Positions 1-6,500 of a stretch of 22,496 bases of DNA are shown one piece after another. This DNA comes from JBFXAN01 sp050184225 (GTDB lineage: Bacteria > Chloroflexota > Dehalococcoidia > CAUJGQ01). The notes beneath the pieces were generated by a model. The model saw nothing but the letters and a program-made list of their open reading frames with translations, did not search any database and was not told the origin of the DNA. Location: the NCBI GenBank assembly GCA_050184225.1, contig JBFXAN010000104.1, positions 1 to 22,496 of the forward strand. The letters are read 5' to 3'. The position numbers were made by a program, and so were the translations under genes. Every line of letters starts with the position of its first letter. Position 1 is the first letter of the stretch.

Positions 1-101
1 GTGCCAGTAGCTCGCTTGGTTGCGGCAAGACTATCCCTCATCAACCATGCCCCGCCAGGACTCCCCCTTCCCTGCGAGGGAAGGGGGCCGGGGGGTTAGG
101 T
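1..101. repeat. MITE-like palindromic repeat element, copy A (cut by window edge)
   Basis: The segment 57-101 is one arm of a terminal inverted repeat. It contains a near-perfect hairpin, CCCCCTTCCCT-GCG-AGGGAAGGGGG, followed by a G-rich stretch ending in GGTTAGGT. The same arm recurs at 11009-11053 and, with small changes, at 13680-13722. Bases 1-56 are the internal part of the element: the first 20 bases resemble the interior of copy C (GTGCCAG-AGCTCG-TTGG against GTGCCAG-AGCTCG-CTGG). The homology therefore extends beyond the hairpin. The left arm lies outside the window. The element ends 3 bp beyond the MarR stop codon, so its hairpin could also end MarR transcription, although no T-tract follows. 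Confidence 0.75.
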
Positions 102-104
102 ATC

Positions 105-626
105 TCAGCCCGCCGCGTCGGTATTGCCTTGGAGTTGAAGCGGTGCGATGTTCAGCCGTTCTTCCGCATAGGTCAGGTGATCGGCGGGAACGCCGCCCAC
201 CTCCGCTGCCGCATCACGGACGTTGCGAACCGCTTCGGTGAAGCGGCGGAGATCGGAGCCGTTGACCGTGCGAAAGGCGTCGTGCCCTACCGACCAGACC
301 GCGTTGCTGATGTCATCGATCAGGGCGCGTCCGTCGTCGGTAATTTCGACGAGCACGACCCGGCGGTCGGTTTCGTGACGGATGCGTCGTACGAGCTTGC
401 GGCGTTCCAACCGATCGACGAGGTCGGTCGTCGTCTGCGTCTGTTGCAAGAGAAAGCGGGCGAGGTGCGACATTCGCTGTGGTCCGTGCTGGGCGAGGAC
501 GAGGAGCGCGCTACCCTGCGATTGATTGAGGCTCCAGGGGCGCAGTCGCACGTCGACCGCACGTTCAAGCGAGATTGCGGCCTGGCCGATGGCCACCCAT
601 GCTTGATACATGTCGAGAGAATTCAT
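105..626 (-). CDS. MarR-family transcriptional regulator
   Basis: The 173-residue protein has the length and layout of a MarR winged-helix regulator. An N-terminal dimerisation helix comes first (about 1-30). A helix-turn-helix follows (about 45-85, with LARFLLQQTQTTTDLVDRLE as the recognition segment), then a wing with the typical basic and acidic turn (RRIRHETDRRVVLVEITDDG, about 80-100). Members of this family usually repress neighbouring genes and are released by small aromatic or phenolic ligands. The ATG at 626 is preceded by a good ribosome site (CGGAGG, 10 nt upstream). No effector or target can be read from the sequence. The catabolic genes nearby would fit a ligand-sensing role, but that is inference. 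The gene is followed immediately by repeat element copy A. Confidence 0.88.
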   Translation of the reverse strand: MNSLDMYQAWVAIGQAAISLERAVDVRLRPWSLNQSQGSALLVLAQHGPQRMSHLARFLLQQTQTTTDLVDRLERRKLVRRIRHETDRRVVLVEITDDGRALIDDISNAVWSVGHDAFRTVNGSDLRRFTEAVRNVRDAAAEVGGVPADHLTYAEERLNIAPLQLQGNTDAAG

Positions 627-724
627 CCGATCGTTGCCTCCGGTCTATCAGGCGCCCGTCGCGGGTCCGCCGGCGCCGCCGTGTAGCGCATGGTTATGCG
701 CGGATGTGGGTGACAGTGACATCG

Positions 725-771
725 GTGCAGCTATTTGCACGTTCCATTATCTGCGCGAAGACTCCGTACAA
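725..771 (-). promoter_or_regulatory. Candidate promoter and operator for the MarR gene
   Basis: On the minus strand a TTGTAC (766-771) lies 15 nt from ATAATG (745-750), a poorly spaced promoter candidate. Just downstream, at 725-740, is an inverted repeat with arms GTGCA and TGCAC around a 6-nt spacer. MarR proteins commonly autoregulate through such palindromes overlapping the transcription start. The boxes are weak, so this is tentative. The rest of 627-891 shows no convincing gene. Confidence 0.28.
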
Positions 772-891
772 TCCAGCCTTACACATAACAGCGTGCTATC
801 AAGAACCGGAGATATCGGACGCACGCGCCCCGGGGCGGCCGTCACATTCGGTTACGGCTCGGCGGCGTCCCGGCCACGTCATCCCCACGAT

Positions 892-1089
892 TCAGACAAC
901 GATGGTGGCAGTCGCCGGAATCATCGGCTCACGATTGTTCGGCGCCTTGAACGGCCGCATCGCCGAGCCATCCGACTCGAGGACACTCGTCAGATCAGGA
1001 TAGTCACGATGGAACGCATCGATCCAGGCCGGCTCCAGAGGCAGCAATCGCCCCTTGCTTCCCCATCTGGTGGCAACGGTCAGCGGCAT
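892..1089 (-). CDS. Small ORF downstream of the amidohydrolase, possibly a degenerate MoaD/ThiS-like protein
   Basis: This 65-residue ORF starts with ATG 26 bp after the amidohydrolase stop codon. A good Shine-Dalgarno sequence (AGGTGG) ends 4 nt before the start, which argues that it is translated and coupled to the upstream gene. The middle part (WIDAFHRDYPDLTSVLESDG, then MRPF) and the near-terminal MIPATA resemble ubiquitin-like sulfur carriers of the MoaD/ThiS type. In those proteins a helix ending in 'YPGL...LLDEDG', the word 'RRF' and a final 'IVPAxAGG' are common. The central strand region is missing and the protein does not end in Gly-Gly, so it could not act as a sulfur carrier. It may be a decayed copy, or an unrelated small protein. 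I do not assign a function. Confidence 0.4.
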   Translation of the reverse strand: MPLTVATRWGSKGRLLPLEPAWIDAFHRDYPDLTSVLESDGSAMRPFKAPNNREPMIPATATIVV

Positions 1090-1115
1090 GACGCCACCTG
1101 GGAGTGCGGCGACGC

Positions 1116-2504
1116 TCACCCATTCCCATGCGCGGCGGTGTCCTGCTCGTATTGCGCAAGTAGGGCCGCGGGGTCGTAGACTTCCCCATCCTTGACGACC
1201 CGATAGATCCGGCGTGTATTGCGAATGTCGGCGGTGGGGTCGGCGTCGAGCACGAGCAGGTCGGCGCGTTGGCCGGGGCGGATCGTCCCCTGGTCGTCGG
1301 CGCGGCGCAGTGCCTCGGCCGCGCGGTGCGTCGCCGTTTCGAGTGCCGCCTTCGGCGACATCCCGGCACGTACCAGCCAGCGCAACTCGCGATGCAGCGT
1401 GAACCCGGGAATTCCTTGGAGGGCACCGGTGTCCGTCCCGGCCAGGACTGCCGCCCCCGCCTCGATCAGGCGTCCGACGAACTCCACCTGGCGCTCGGCA
1501 GAGGCCCGCAGCAACGCCGGGTCGGGCGCCGGCGGCGGTCCGCCGGGACGCTCGGCTGCCGCCCGCATGCGCTGTGCCTGCATCTCCCGCCGGCGGCGCA
1601 TCGTTGGCGGAACGTAGCGCTCGCCGCCCTCCTCCTCGGTCTCCTCCAGCGCCAGCGCTGCCGTGCCCCAGGTCATCGTCGGATCGTAGTAGACGCCGCT
1701 GGCCACGAGCGACTCGACGAAAGTCTGCACCGGGGCTGAATTCAGGTCGGCCCGCGACCAACCCTCATGCACCTTCGGGATGAAGGCGGGATTGTGCCAT
1801 CCCCAGCCCTCCGGCGTTCTGTCCTCCGGCCGGCAGATGTCGTTATAGGGCGTGACGAAATTGTGCTCCAGGCAGTTGATGCCGGCGGCGACGGCGTCGG
1901 AGGCGCGTGTGCGCGTCAGATGCCCGGTGACGGGCACGCGGCCGTCCACCCGCACGAGCATCGCCCGCAGCGTCTCGACCGGCAGCCCCTGGTACAGCTT
2001 CAACCCATCGACGCCGGCGGCGAGCAGGCGATCCACTTCGGCGGCGCCGGCGGCGGGTCCGTCGACCTCGGTCCACAGCCGGTCGAAGCCGGAGGCCGGG
2101 GCCAGGCCAAATCCGGAGGGGGCGCCGTCGATCATCGGTCCGTGAGTAAACAACCGTGGGCCAACCCGCGTGCCCGCCGCAAGGTCCGCGCGCAGGGCGA
2201 CCTGTGCGTCGACGTTGCCGCCGATGTCGCGGATCGTGGTGATGCCGTTTGCCAGCCACAGTGGCAGCGACTCCGCGCCGCAGTTGTCGACGTGGACGTG
2301 CATGTCGACGAGGCCGGGGAGCAGCCAGCGGCGACGGCCGTCGATCTCGGTCCGGCCGCCGGCGCCGTCGATCCGGGCCGATGGGCCGGCAAATTCAATC
2401 CGCCCGTCGCGGACCAGCACCGTTGCATCCGGCAGCGGCGGCGCGCCGGTGCCGTCGAGCAGCGTGATATGGGTAATCGCCAGGGGCTCAGGACTTGCAA
2501 CCAT
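1116..2504 (-). CDS. Amidohydrolase-superfamily metal-dependent hydrolase
   Basis: The 462-residue protein has the full plan of a binuclear-metal amidohydrolase. A small beta-rich part (1-62) leads into PGLVDMHVHVD, with metal ligands His69 and His71. Lys169 in GLKLYQG is the expected carbamylated bridging lysine. His195 (TGHLTR) and His214 (LEHNF) complete the site, and the catalytic Asp lies in AGTDTG near residue 355. The C-terminal strands (QGTIRPGQRADLLVLDADP) close the beta sandwich. This pattern is typical of the imidazolonepropionase/prolidase-like subgroup, which hydrolyses cyclic amides or dipeptide-like substrates. The substrate cannot be read from the sequence. There is no signal peptide, so it acts in the cytoplasm. 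A weak AGGT ribosome site precedes the ATG. A 150-bp non-coding region (2505-2654) separates it from the divergent flavin reductase and presumably holds both promoters, though I see no clear boxes. Confidence 0.9.
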   Translation of the reverse strand: MVASPEPLAITHITLLDGTGAPPLPDATVLVRDGRIEFAGPSARIDGAGGRTEIDGRRRWLLPGLVDMHVHVDNCGAESLPLWLANGITTIRDIGGNVDAQVALRADLAAGTRVGPRLFTHGPMIDGAPSGFGLAPASGFDRLWTEVDGPAAGAAEVDRLLAAGVDGLKLYQGLPVETLRAMLVRVDGRVPVTGHLTRTRASDAVAAGINCLEHNFVTPYNDICRPEDRTPEGWGWHNPAFIPKVHEGWSRADLNSAPVQTFVESLVASGVYYDPTMTWGTAALALEETEEEGGERYVPPTMRRRREMQAQRMRAAAERPGGPPPAPDPALLRASAERQVEFVGRLIEAGAAVLAGTDTGALQGIPGFTLHRELRWLVRAGMSPKAALETATHRAAEALRRADDQGTIRPGQRADLLVLDADPTADIRNTRRIYRVVKDGEVYDPAALLAQYEQDTAAHGNG

Positions 2505-2654
2505 TCGCGTTACCTGCCAGTGTGGAGTGACCAGAGACTAGGGAACAGGGAACCGACGCGAGATGCAAGCGAGCGGCGGATGGCATACCGCGATCGTGGT
2601 CGGTTTCGGAGGCGGGTTCCCGCGTCTCGATTCCCTCATCGCTGGGAGATACAC

Positions 2655-3143
2655 ATGACGACGGTGGACACGACAGCGTTTCGGAACGCGATGGCGCAGT
2701 TTGCTTCAGGAGTGACGGTTGTCACCACCACGGACGACGACGGAATACCCTGGGGCTTTACGGCCAGCGCCTTCAGCAGCCTCTCACTGGACCCACCGCT
2801 GGTCCTGGTCTGTCTGGAGAAGAAGGCGGAATCGCACGCGGCATTTCATAGCACCGACAAGTTCACCGTCAGCATCCTCGCCGAGGGTCAGCGGGATGAG
2901 GCGATGCGCTTCGCCGCCCGAGGTACCGACAAGTTCGGCAGCTTCGACGTGATCGTCGGCGATGCCACCGGATTACCGCTCATCCCTGGCGCGATGGTCC
3001 ACCTGGAATGCCGGATGCACGACCGGCTGCCCGGCGGCGATCACACGATCCTGATCGGCGAGGTGCTCTCGGCCAGCACCCAGGACAAGCCGCCGCTGTT
3101 GCATCACAACCGCCGCTTCGGTGCTTTTCATCCCCAGGATTGA
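2655..3143 (+). CDS. Flavin reductase-like domain protein (flavin:NAD(P)H oxidoreductase)
   Basis: The 162-residue protein is a complete HpaC/RutF-type flavin reductase. It opens with FRNAMAQFASGVTVVTTTDDDG, runs through GFTASAFSSLSLDPPLVLVCL (the flavin-binding segment, about 35-55) and FTVSILAEGQ, and ends with the usual HHNRRFGAF near the C-terminus. Enzymes of this family reduce FMN or FAD with NAD(P)H and hand the reduced flavin to a partner monooxygenase. I start it at the ATG at 2655, which has GGGAG 6 nt upstream; a longer open frame exists upstream but lies antisense to the amidohydrolase. It is followed after 32 bp by the VOC-fold gene, probably on the same transcript. No monooxygenase is adjacent. 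The flavoprotein at 21159-22316 is one possible partner, at a distance. Confidence 0.9.
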   Translation: MTTVDTTAFRNAMAQFASGVTVVTTTDDDGIPWGFTASAFSSLSLDPPLVLVCLEKKAESHAAFHSTDKFTVSILAEGQRDEAMRFAARGTDKFGSFDVIVGDATGLPLIPGAMVHLECRMHDRLPGGDHTILIGEVLSASTQDKPPLLHHNRRFGAFHPQD

Positions 3144-3175
3144 GGCCGGCTCCGGCTACGCAAAGGAGTATCGCG

Positions 3176-3544
3176 ATGATCACGGGGTTGGGCGGTGCCA
3201 CGATCTGGAGCGAGGATCTGAACAACCTGCTGCCGTTCTATCGGGATGTGGTCGGGTTGTCGGTCGGCGTCGAGACTCCCGGCTTTGTCGTGTTCGGCGA
3301 TCAGACACAGCCGGCGCTCGCGATCGGCACGCACAGCGAGGTGCACGGCAGAACCGTGGAGCCGGCCCGGCACATGGTCGGGTTGCTGACAGACGACATC
3401 ACGGGAGACACGGCGCGGTTCAAGGCTGCCGGCGTCCGGTTCATCGAGGAGCCGAACGACCAGGGCGGCGGCTTTTGGCTCGCCACGTTCGAAGATCCGG
3501 AAGGCAACCTCGTGCAGCTGTACCAGCTCGGGCGGCAGGCATGA
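3176..3544 (+). CDS. VOC-superfamily (glyoxalase/bleomycin resistance fold) protein
   Basis: The 122-residue protein has the paired beta-alpha-beta-beta-beta modules of the vicinal oxygen chelate fold. The first runs from GGATIWSEDLNNLLPFYRDVVGL to about residue 60. The second starts at HMVGLLTDDI and ends with the signature FEDPEGNLVQLYQ. The usual first metal ligand is not a His (the strand reads GGATIW), and the usual C-terminal Glu is replaced by Gln114. The classical metal site of glyoxalase I or extradiol dioxygenases is therefore probably absent. A ligand-binding role, or catalysis with a different site, is more likely. The ATG at 3176 follows a strong AAGGAG (3163-3168). It lies 32 bp after the flavin reductase stop, suggesting co-transcription. 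Substrate unknown. Confidence 0.85.
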   Translation: MITGLGGATIWSEDLNNLLPFYRDVVGLSVGVETPGFVVFGDQTQPALAIGTHSEVHGRTVEPARHMVGLLTDDITGDTARFKAAGVRFIEEPNDQGGGFWLATFEDPEGNLVQLYQLGRQA

Positions 3545-3572
3545 CGCAGCGCTGAGAATATCAGACTTCGTG

Positions 3573-3821
3573 TCATGGACTGATCGCGCGTGACGTTGCA
3601 GTGAGGAAGGTGATCCGGGAATCTCTCGGATCTATTTCTTGAATCTCTAACTCTTGCAAGAGATCCCGAACATGTTTGGCGTGGGCGATGAGCGACCCTT
3701 CGTGGACGGCAACCCACTCGTCCGGATATCGTGCCAATAGCTCGGGATAGCGCCTATCCCGGTAGGCTCGTTCGTCTCGGCCCCGTTTGAACCGGTGGGC
3801 CATGTCCTCATCGATCACCAT
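3573..3821 (-). CDS. Small DUF5678-like protein
   Basis: The 82-residue protein has a core, ELLARYPDEWVAVHEGSLIAHA followed by HVRDLLQELE, that resembles the DUF5678 type: short proteins with a 'YPGxWVAL..G.LVAHG' motif, often encoded next to toxin-antitoxin or retroviral-protease-like genes. The biochemical role of that family is not known to me. I chose the ATG at 3821. An in-frame TTG further upstream at 3893 would make it overlap the 3' end of fabF, and neither start has a clear ribosome site. It lies 46 bp downstream of fabF on the same strand and converges with the VOC gene, whose stop is 28 bp away. The stretch between them holds no clear terminator. Confidence 0.6.
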   Translation of the reverse strand: MVIDEDMAHRFKRGRDERAYRDRRYPELLARYPDEWVAVHEGSLIAHAKHVRDLLQELEIQEIDPRDSRITFLTATSRAISP

Positions 3822-3867
3822 TGCATCACGGCGTTGTAATCCAATGCCTGGTCTTGTAGCAGGCGGG

Positions 3868-5112
3868 TCACTCCGCGAATCGCTTGAAGACAAGCGTGGC
3901 GTTGTGTCCGCCGAAGCCGAGCGAGTTGGTCAATGCGATCCTGACATCGACTTCACGCGCCGTGTTCGGCGTATAGTCCAGGTCGCAGGCCGGGTCCGGC
4001 GTCTCGTAGTTGATCGTCGGCGGGATCAGATGCTCGCCGATCGCCTGGACGCAGAAGGCGGCCTCGATCGCGCCCGCCGCGCCGAGCAGGTGCCCGATCA
4101 TGCTCTTGGTCGAAGAGATCGGCACCTTGTAGGCGTGCTCGCCGAAGACGGTCTTGATCGCCTGGGTTTCGTACTCATCGTTCATCGGTGTGGAGGTGCC
4201 GTGGGCGTTGATGTAGTCGACGTCCTCCGGCCGCAGGCCCGCGCGTTGCAGCGCGAGGCGCATCGCGCGGACGCCACCTTCGCCGCCCGGCGCCGGCTGG
4301 GTGATGTGGTGCGCGTCCGCCGTCGCCGCGTAACCGGCCACCTCGGCCAGGATCGTCGCGCCCCGTTCGGTCGCGCTCTCCAGGGACTCGATCACGAGTG
4401 TCGCCGCGCCCTCGCCCATGACGAAACCGTCGCGGTCCCTGTCGAAGGGCCGTGAGGCGTGCGCCGGATCGTCGTTGCGGGTCGAGAGCGCCCGCGCGGA
4501 GGCGAAGCCGGCGATGCCGATCGGCGTGATCGCCGCCTCCGTCCCACCGGCGACCATCGCCTTGATGTCTCCCCGCCGGATCAACTCATAGGAGACGCCG
4601 ATCGCATCCGCCCCGGTGGCGCAGGCGGAGACGGTGCAGAAGTTGGGACCCTTCGCGCCGAGGGCGATGCTGACCGCGCCGGAGGCCATGTCGACGATCA
4701 TCATCGGCACGAGGAACGGGCTTACCCGCCGCGGCCCCTTCTCCTTGAGCACCAGCATCTGCTCGCTTAGCGTCGTGATGCCGCCGATGCCGGAGCCCAT
4801 GATCACGCCGACGTCCTCGGCGTTGTGCCCGTTGATCGCGAGCTTGGCGTGCTCGACCGCTTCCATCGACGATGCCATCGCGAACTGGACGAAGCGGTCA
4901 TTGCGCCGGATCTCCTTCCGGTCCATATACCGGCCGGGGTCGAAGTCCTTCACCTCGGCGGCGAAGGTGGTTTCTTGTCCTGCTGGATCAAAGAGTGTGA
5001 TCGGCCCGACCCCGTTCGTCCCCTTGAGCACGGCCTCCCACGTCGCCGACGCACTCAACCCAACCGGACTGACCATCCCCAACCCGGTCACAACCACGCG
5101 GTGTTCTTTCAC
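3868..5112 (-). CDS. fabF: 3-oxoacyl-[acyl-carrier-protein] synthase II (KAS II)
   Basis: This 414-residue protein is a full-length FabF. It catalyses the decarboxylative condensation of malonyl-ACP with acyl-ACP in fatty acid elongation. The catalytic triad is intact: Cys164 (VSACATGADA), His304 (NAHGTSTPMND) and His341 (STKSMIGHLLGAAGA, with Lys336). The N-terminal VVVTGLGMVSPVG and the closing NSLGFGGHNATLVFKRF are also typical. Translation starts at a GTG at 5112, with GAGGG 7 nt upstream. That ribosome site lies in a small hairpin (ATCCC-TCT-GGGAT, 5117-5129) which might dampen initiation. The gene is not in a fab cluster here: no acpP, fabD or fabG is adjacent, although acpS is present elsewhere in the window. 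The upstream unknown genes are on the same strand, 46 bp away, so read-through is possible. Confidence 0.96.
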   Translation of the reverse strand: MKEHRVVVTGLGMVSPVGLSASATWEAVLKGTNGVGPITLFDPAGQETTFAAEVKDFDPGRYMDRKEIRRNDRFVQFAMASSMEAVEHAKLAINGHNAEDVGVIMGSGIGGITTLSEQMLVLKEKGPRRVSPFLVPMMIVDMASGAVSIALGAKGPNFCTVSACATGADAIGVSYELIRRGDIKAMVAGGTEAAITPIGIAGFASARALSTRNDDPAHASRPFDRDRDGFVMGEGAATLVIESLESATERGATILAEVAGYAATADAHHITQPAPGGEGGVRAMRLALQRAGLRPEDVDYINAHGTSTPMNDEYETQAIKTVFGEHAYKVPISSTKSMIGHLLGAAGAIEAAFCVQAIGEHLIPPTINYETPDPACDLDYTPNTAREVDVRIALTNSLGFGGHNATLVFKRFAE

Positions 5113-5158
5113 AGATATCCCTCTGGGATTAATTCATGCGACCGATCGTCCATGCCGT

Positions 5159-5620
5159 TCATGCAACAACAGGAACCTGTCGCACGATGCGGTTTACTCG
5201 TGTGATGACGAACGCATCCTGGTCGTCGAGACGGCCGGCATCAACGGTCACTTCCTCCAGGCGGCCGGTCGGCGTCATCAGGAACCAACTATACGGATTT
5301 AAGGCATCATCGCTGAACAGGGCGCTGCACTCCCATCCGGCGCACAAGCGGGCGATCACCGCCTGCTCATCCGCCGGATCGCAGATACGTTGCTCGAGGT
5401 CTGACCGTCGGAGGGAAATGCTGAGTTGGAGCGGGAAGCTCCCGGCCAGTTGGGCGCGTTCGATGATGATGGGCGGATTCTGACTCATCACCCCGAACTG
5501 CTCTCCGATCTCGTCGACCAGTGCGATGTCCCCTGAGCGCACACCGAGTACGCGCGCTATGCCTTCGACGATCGACTGATCGTTGACGACTCGATCGAGC
5601 ATGAGGTCCGTCCACATCAC
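5159..5620 (-). CDS. Hypothetical protein, second gene of an unrecognised overlapping pair
   Basis: The protein has 153 residues from the GTG at 5620, or 152 from the ATG at 5617. It matches no family I recognise. It is mixed in composition and looks globular, without membrane segments or a signal peptide. It has acidic patches and a central hydrophobic segment (NPPIIIERAQLAGSFPLQLS) followed by the Cys-containing stretch ICDPADEQAVIARLCAGWEC. The C-terminal third (NPYSWFLMTPTGRLEEVTVD) reads like beta strands. The start overlaps the stop codon of the gene upstream (GTGA for the GTG start, TGATG for the ATG start), and GGGAGGAG stands just upstream. The two genes are therefore surely translationally coupled. 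Such a tight pair suggests that the products interact or work together. Function unknown. Confidence 0.75.
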   Translation of the reverse strand: MMWTDLMLDRVVNDQSIVEGIARVLGVRSGDIALVDEIGEQFGVMSQNPPIIIERAQLAGSFPLQLSISLRRSDLEQRICDPADEQAVIARLCAGWECSALFSDDALNPYSWFLMTPTGRLEEVTVDAGRLDDQDAFVITRVNRIVRQVPVVA

Positions 5621-6039
5621 TCAACGCTCCTCCCAGCCTGCCAAACCTCACGCGCCTCAGAACGGGCCGCCTCGTCAACCTGCTCCAGGTCAAGCAAGGA
5701 CTCTGCGACATCGCTCACCCCGTACTCATTGTAGATGCCGAGCGCGAGGTACGCCGCCCGATTGAGCACATGCACGCCTGCACCAGACACCGGCCAGGCG
5801 TGCCCCATTGCATCAACATGATACGTCCGATGGTGTACGGTCCGGCGTTCGCCCGAACGAGCCCCTTCGCCACGGTTGATAGCCGCGATGTCTGCCGCCA
5901 TGTCGACCGTCGAATCCACGACGGCATTCAGCCTCTTCTTGCGCGTCTTTCTCCGGATTCGGGCCAGTACATGACGGTTCCGGTTTGGAACCCGTGCAGG
6001 CGGATACGGTCTATTGGGATTCGCTTCTGGATCACCCAT
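5617..6039 (-). CDS. Hypothetical basic protein, first gene of an unrecognised overlapping pair
   Basis: The ORF gives 140 residues. The first 45 are strongly basic and proline-rich (PNRPYPPARVPNRNRHVLAR, then RRKTRKKR), which could bind nucleic acid or could be partly upstream of the real start. The remainder is well-formed: an aspartate-containing helix (DSTVDMAADIAAI), a block RTYHVDAMGHAWPVSGAG, and a helical C-terminus (YNEYGVSDVAESLLDLEQVD and on). No clear ribosome site precedes the ATG at 6039, so an internal start is possible. I recognise no family. The gene overlaps the next one by a few bases and is divergent from an AbrB-type regulator gene 62 bp away, which would be a natural place for shared control. 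A toxin-antitoxin or similar small stress module is conceivable but not shown. Confidence 0.65.
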   Translation of the reverse strand: MGDPEANPNRPYPPARVPNRNRHVLARIRRKTRKKRLNAVVDSTVDMAADIAAINRGEGARSGERRTVHHRTYHVDAMGHAWPVSGAGVHVLNRAAYLALGIYNEYGVSDVAESLLDLEQVDEAARSEAREVWQAGRSVE

Positions 6040-6101
6040 TGCATGTGGCGAATAGCTACTCCGTCATCGACACCTGTGCCCGCTGTCCATAGGATGGTCC
6101 C

Positions 6102-6416
6102 ATGAAGAGAGCTACTCACGGCTCTTCGATGAGGCGAACGATGGGAACAAGAGTCCGAATTAGTGAAACAGGGACACTGACACTCCCCTCGGAAGTCTTG
6201 GAGCGATATCGGATCAAACCTGGAGACACGCTCGAACTGCTGGAGATGGACGGTGCGCTTGTGCTCGCCCTGTCGAGACTCGATATAACCGACTTGGCAC
6301 TCGAAATCGAGGTCGCGCTCGCCGGTGCCGGCATCACGATGGAAGAGATGTTTGCCGGATTGCGTGAGGAACGAAAGCGATACGGTGCCGAGAAGCACGG
6401 TATCACCGAAGAGTGA
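6102..6416 (+). CDS. AbrB/MazE/SpoVT-family DNA-binding protein
   Basis: The protein carries a swapped-hairpin AbrB domain, TRVRISETGTLTLPSEVLER followed by YRIKPGDTLELLEMDGALVLAL. A C-terminal helical part (LALEIEVALAGAGITMEEMF and an Arg/Glu-rich end) is of the kind that wraps a partner toxin in MazE- or VapB-like antitoxins. Two starts are plausible: ATG at 6102 (AGGA 7 nt upstream, 104 residues) and ATG at 6141 (GAGG 6 nt upstream, 91 residues, starting right at the domain). No toxin gene follows. The next gene, 84 bp on, is the convergent radical SAM gene. It is therefore an orphan on its own strand and may control the divergent unknown pair at 5159-6039. Family assignment is firm; target and partner are inference. 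Confidence 0.85.
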   Translation: MKRATHGSSMRRTMGTRVRISETGTLTLPSEVLERYRIKPGDTLELLEMDGALVLALSRLDITDLALEIEVALAGAGITMEEMFAGLREERKRYGAEKHGITEE

Positions 6417-6424
6417 TCCGGCCA

Positions 6425-6472
6425 AACACGAAGGCCGCAAAGAAGCATCCAGCCCTTTGCGACCCTCGCGTT
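6425..6472. terminator. Long imperfect hairpin between convergent genes
   Basis: A core stem CGCAAAG (6436-6442) pairs with CTTTGCG (6455-6461) around a 12-nt loop. The pairing continues outward imperfectly (ACACGAAGG on the left, CCCTCGCGTTGT on the right) to give a stem of roughly 18 pairs. It sits between the AbrB gene and the convergent radical SAM gene, so a bidirectional terminator is the simplest reading. There is no T-tract. The 'cacgaaggccgcaaag' style also resembles dispersed intergenic palindromes seen in many bacterial genomes, so it may be a repeat. Confidence 0.45.
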
Positions 6473-6500
6473 GTCTGCGTCTCTGGGTTCCTATTCGCCG

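Noticed and set aside
3868..5112. Long plus-strand frames opposite fabF
   Set aside because: They are Arg/Ala/Gly-rich shadows of a gene with intact catalytic residues on the minus strand.
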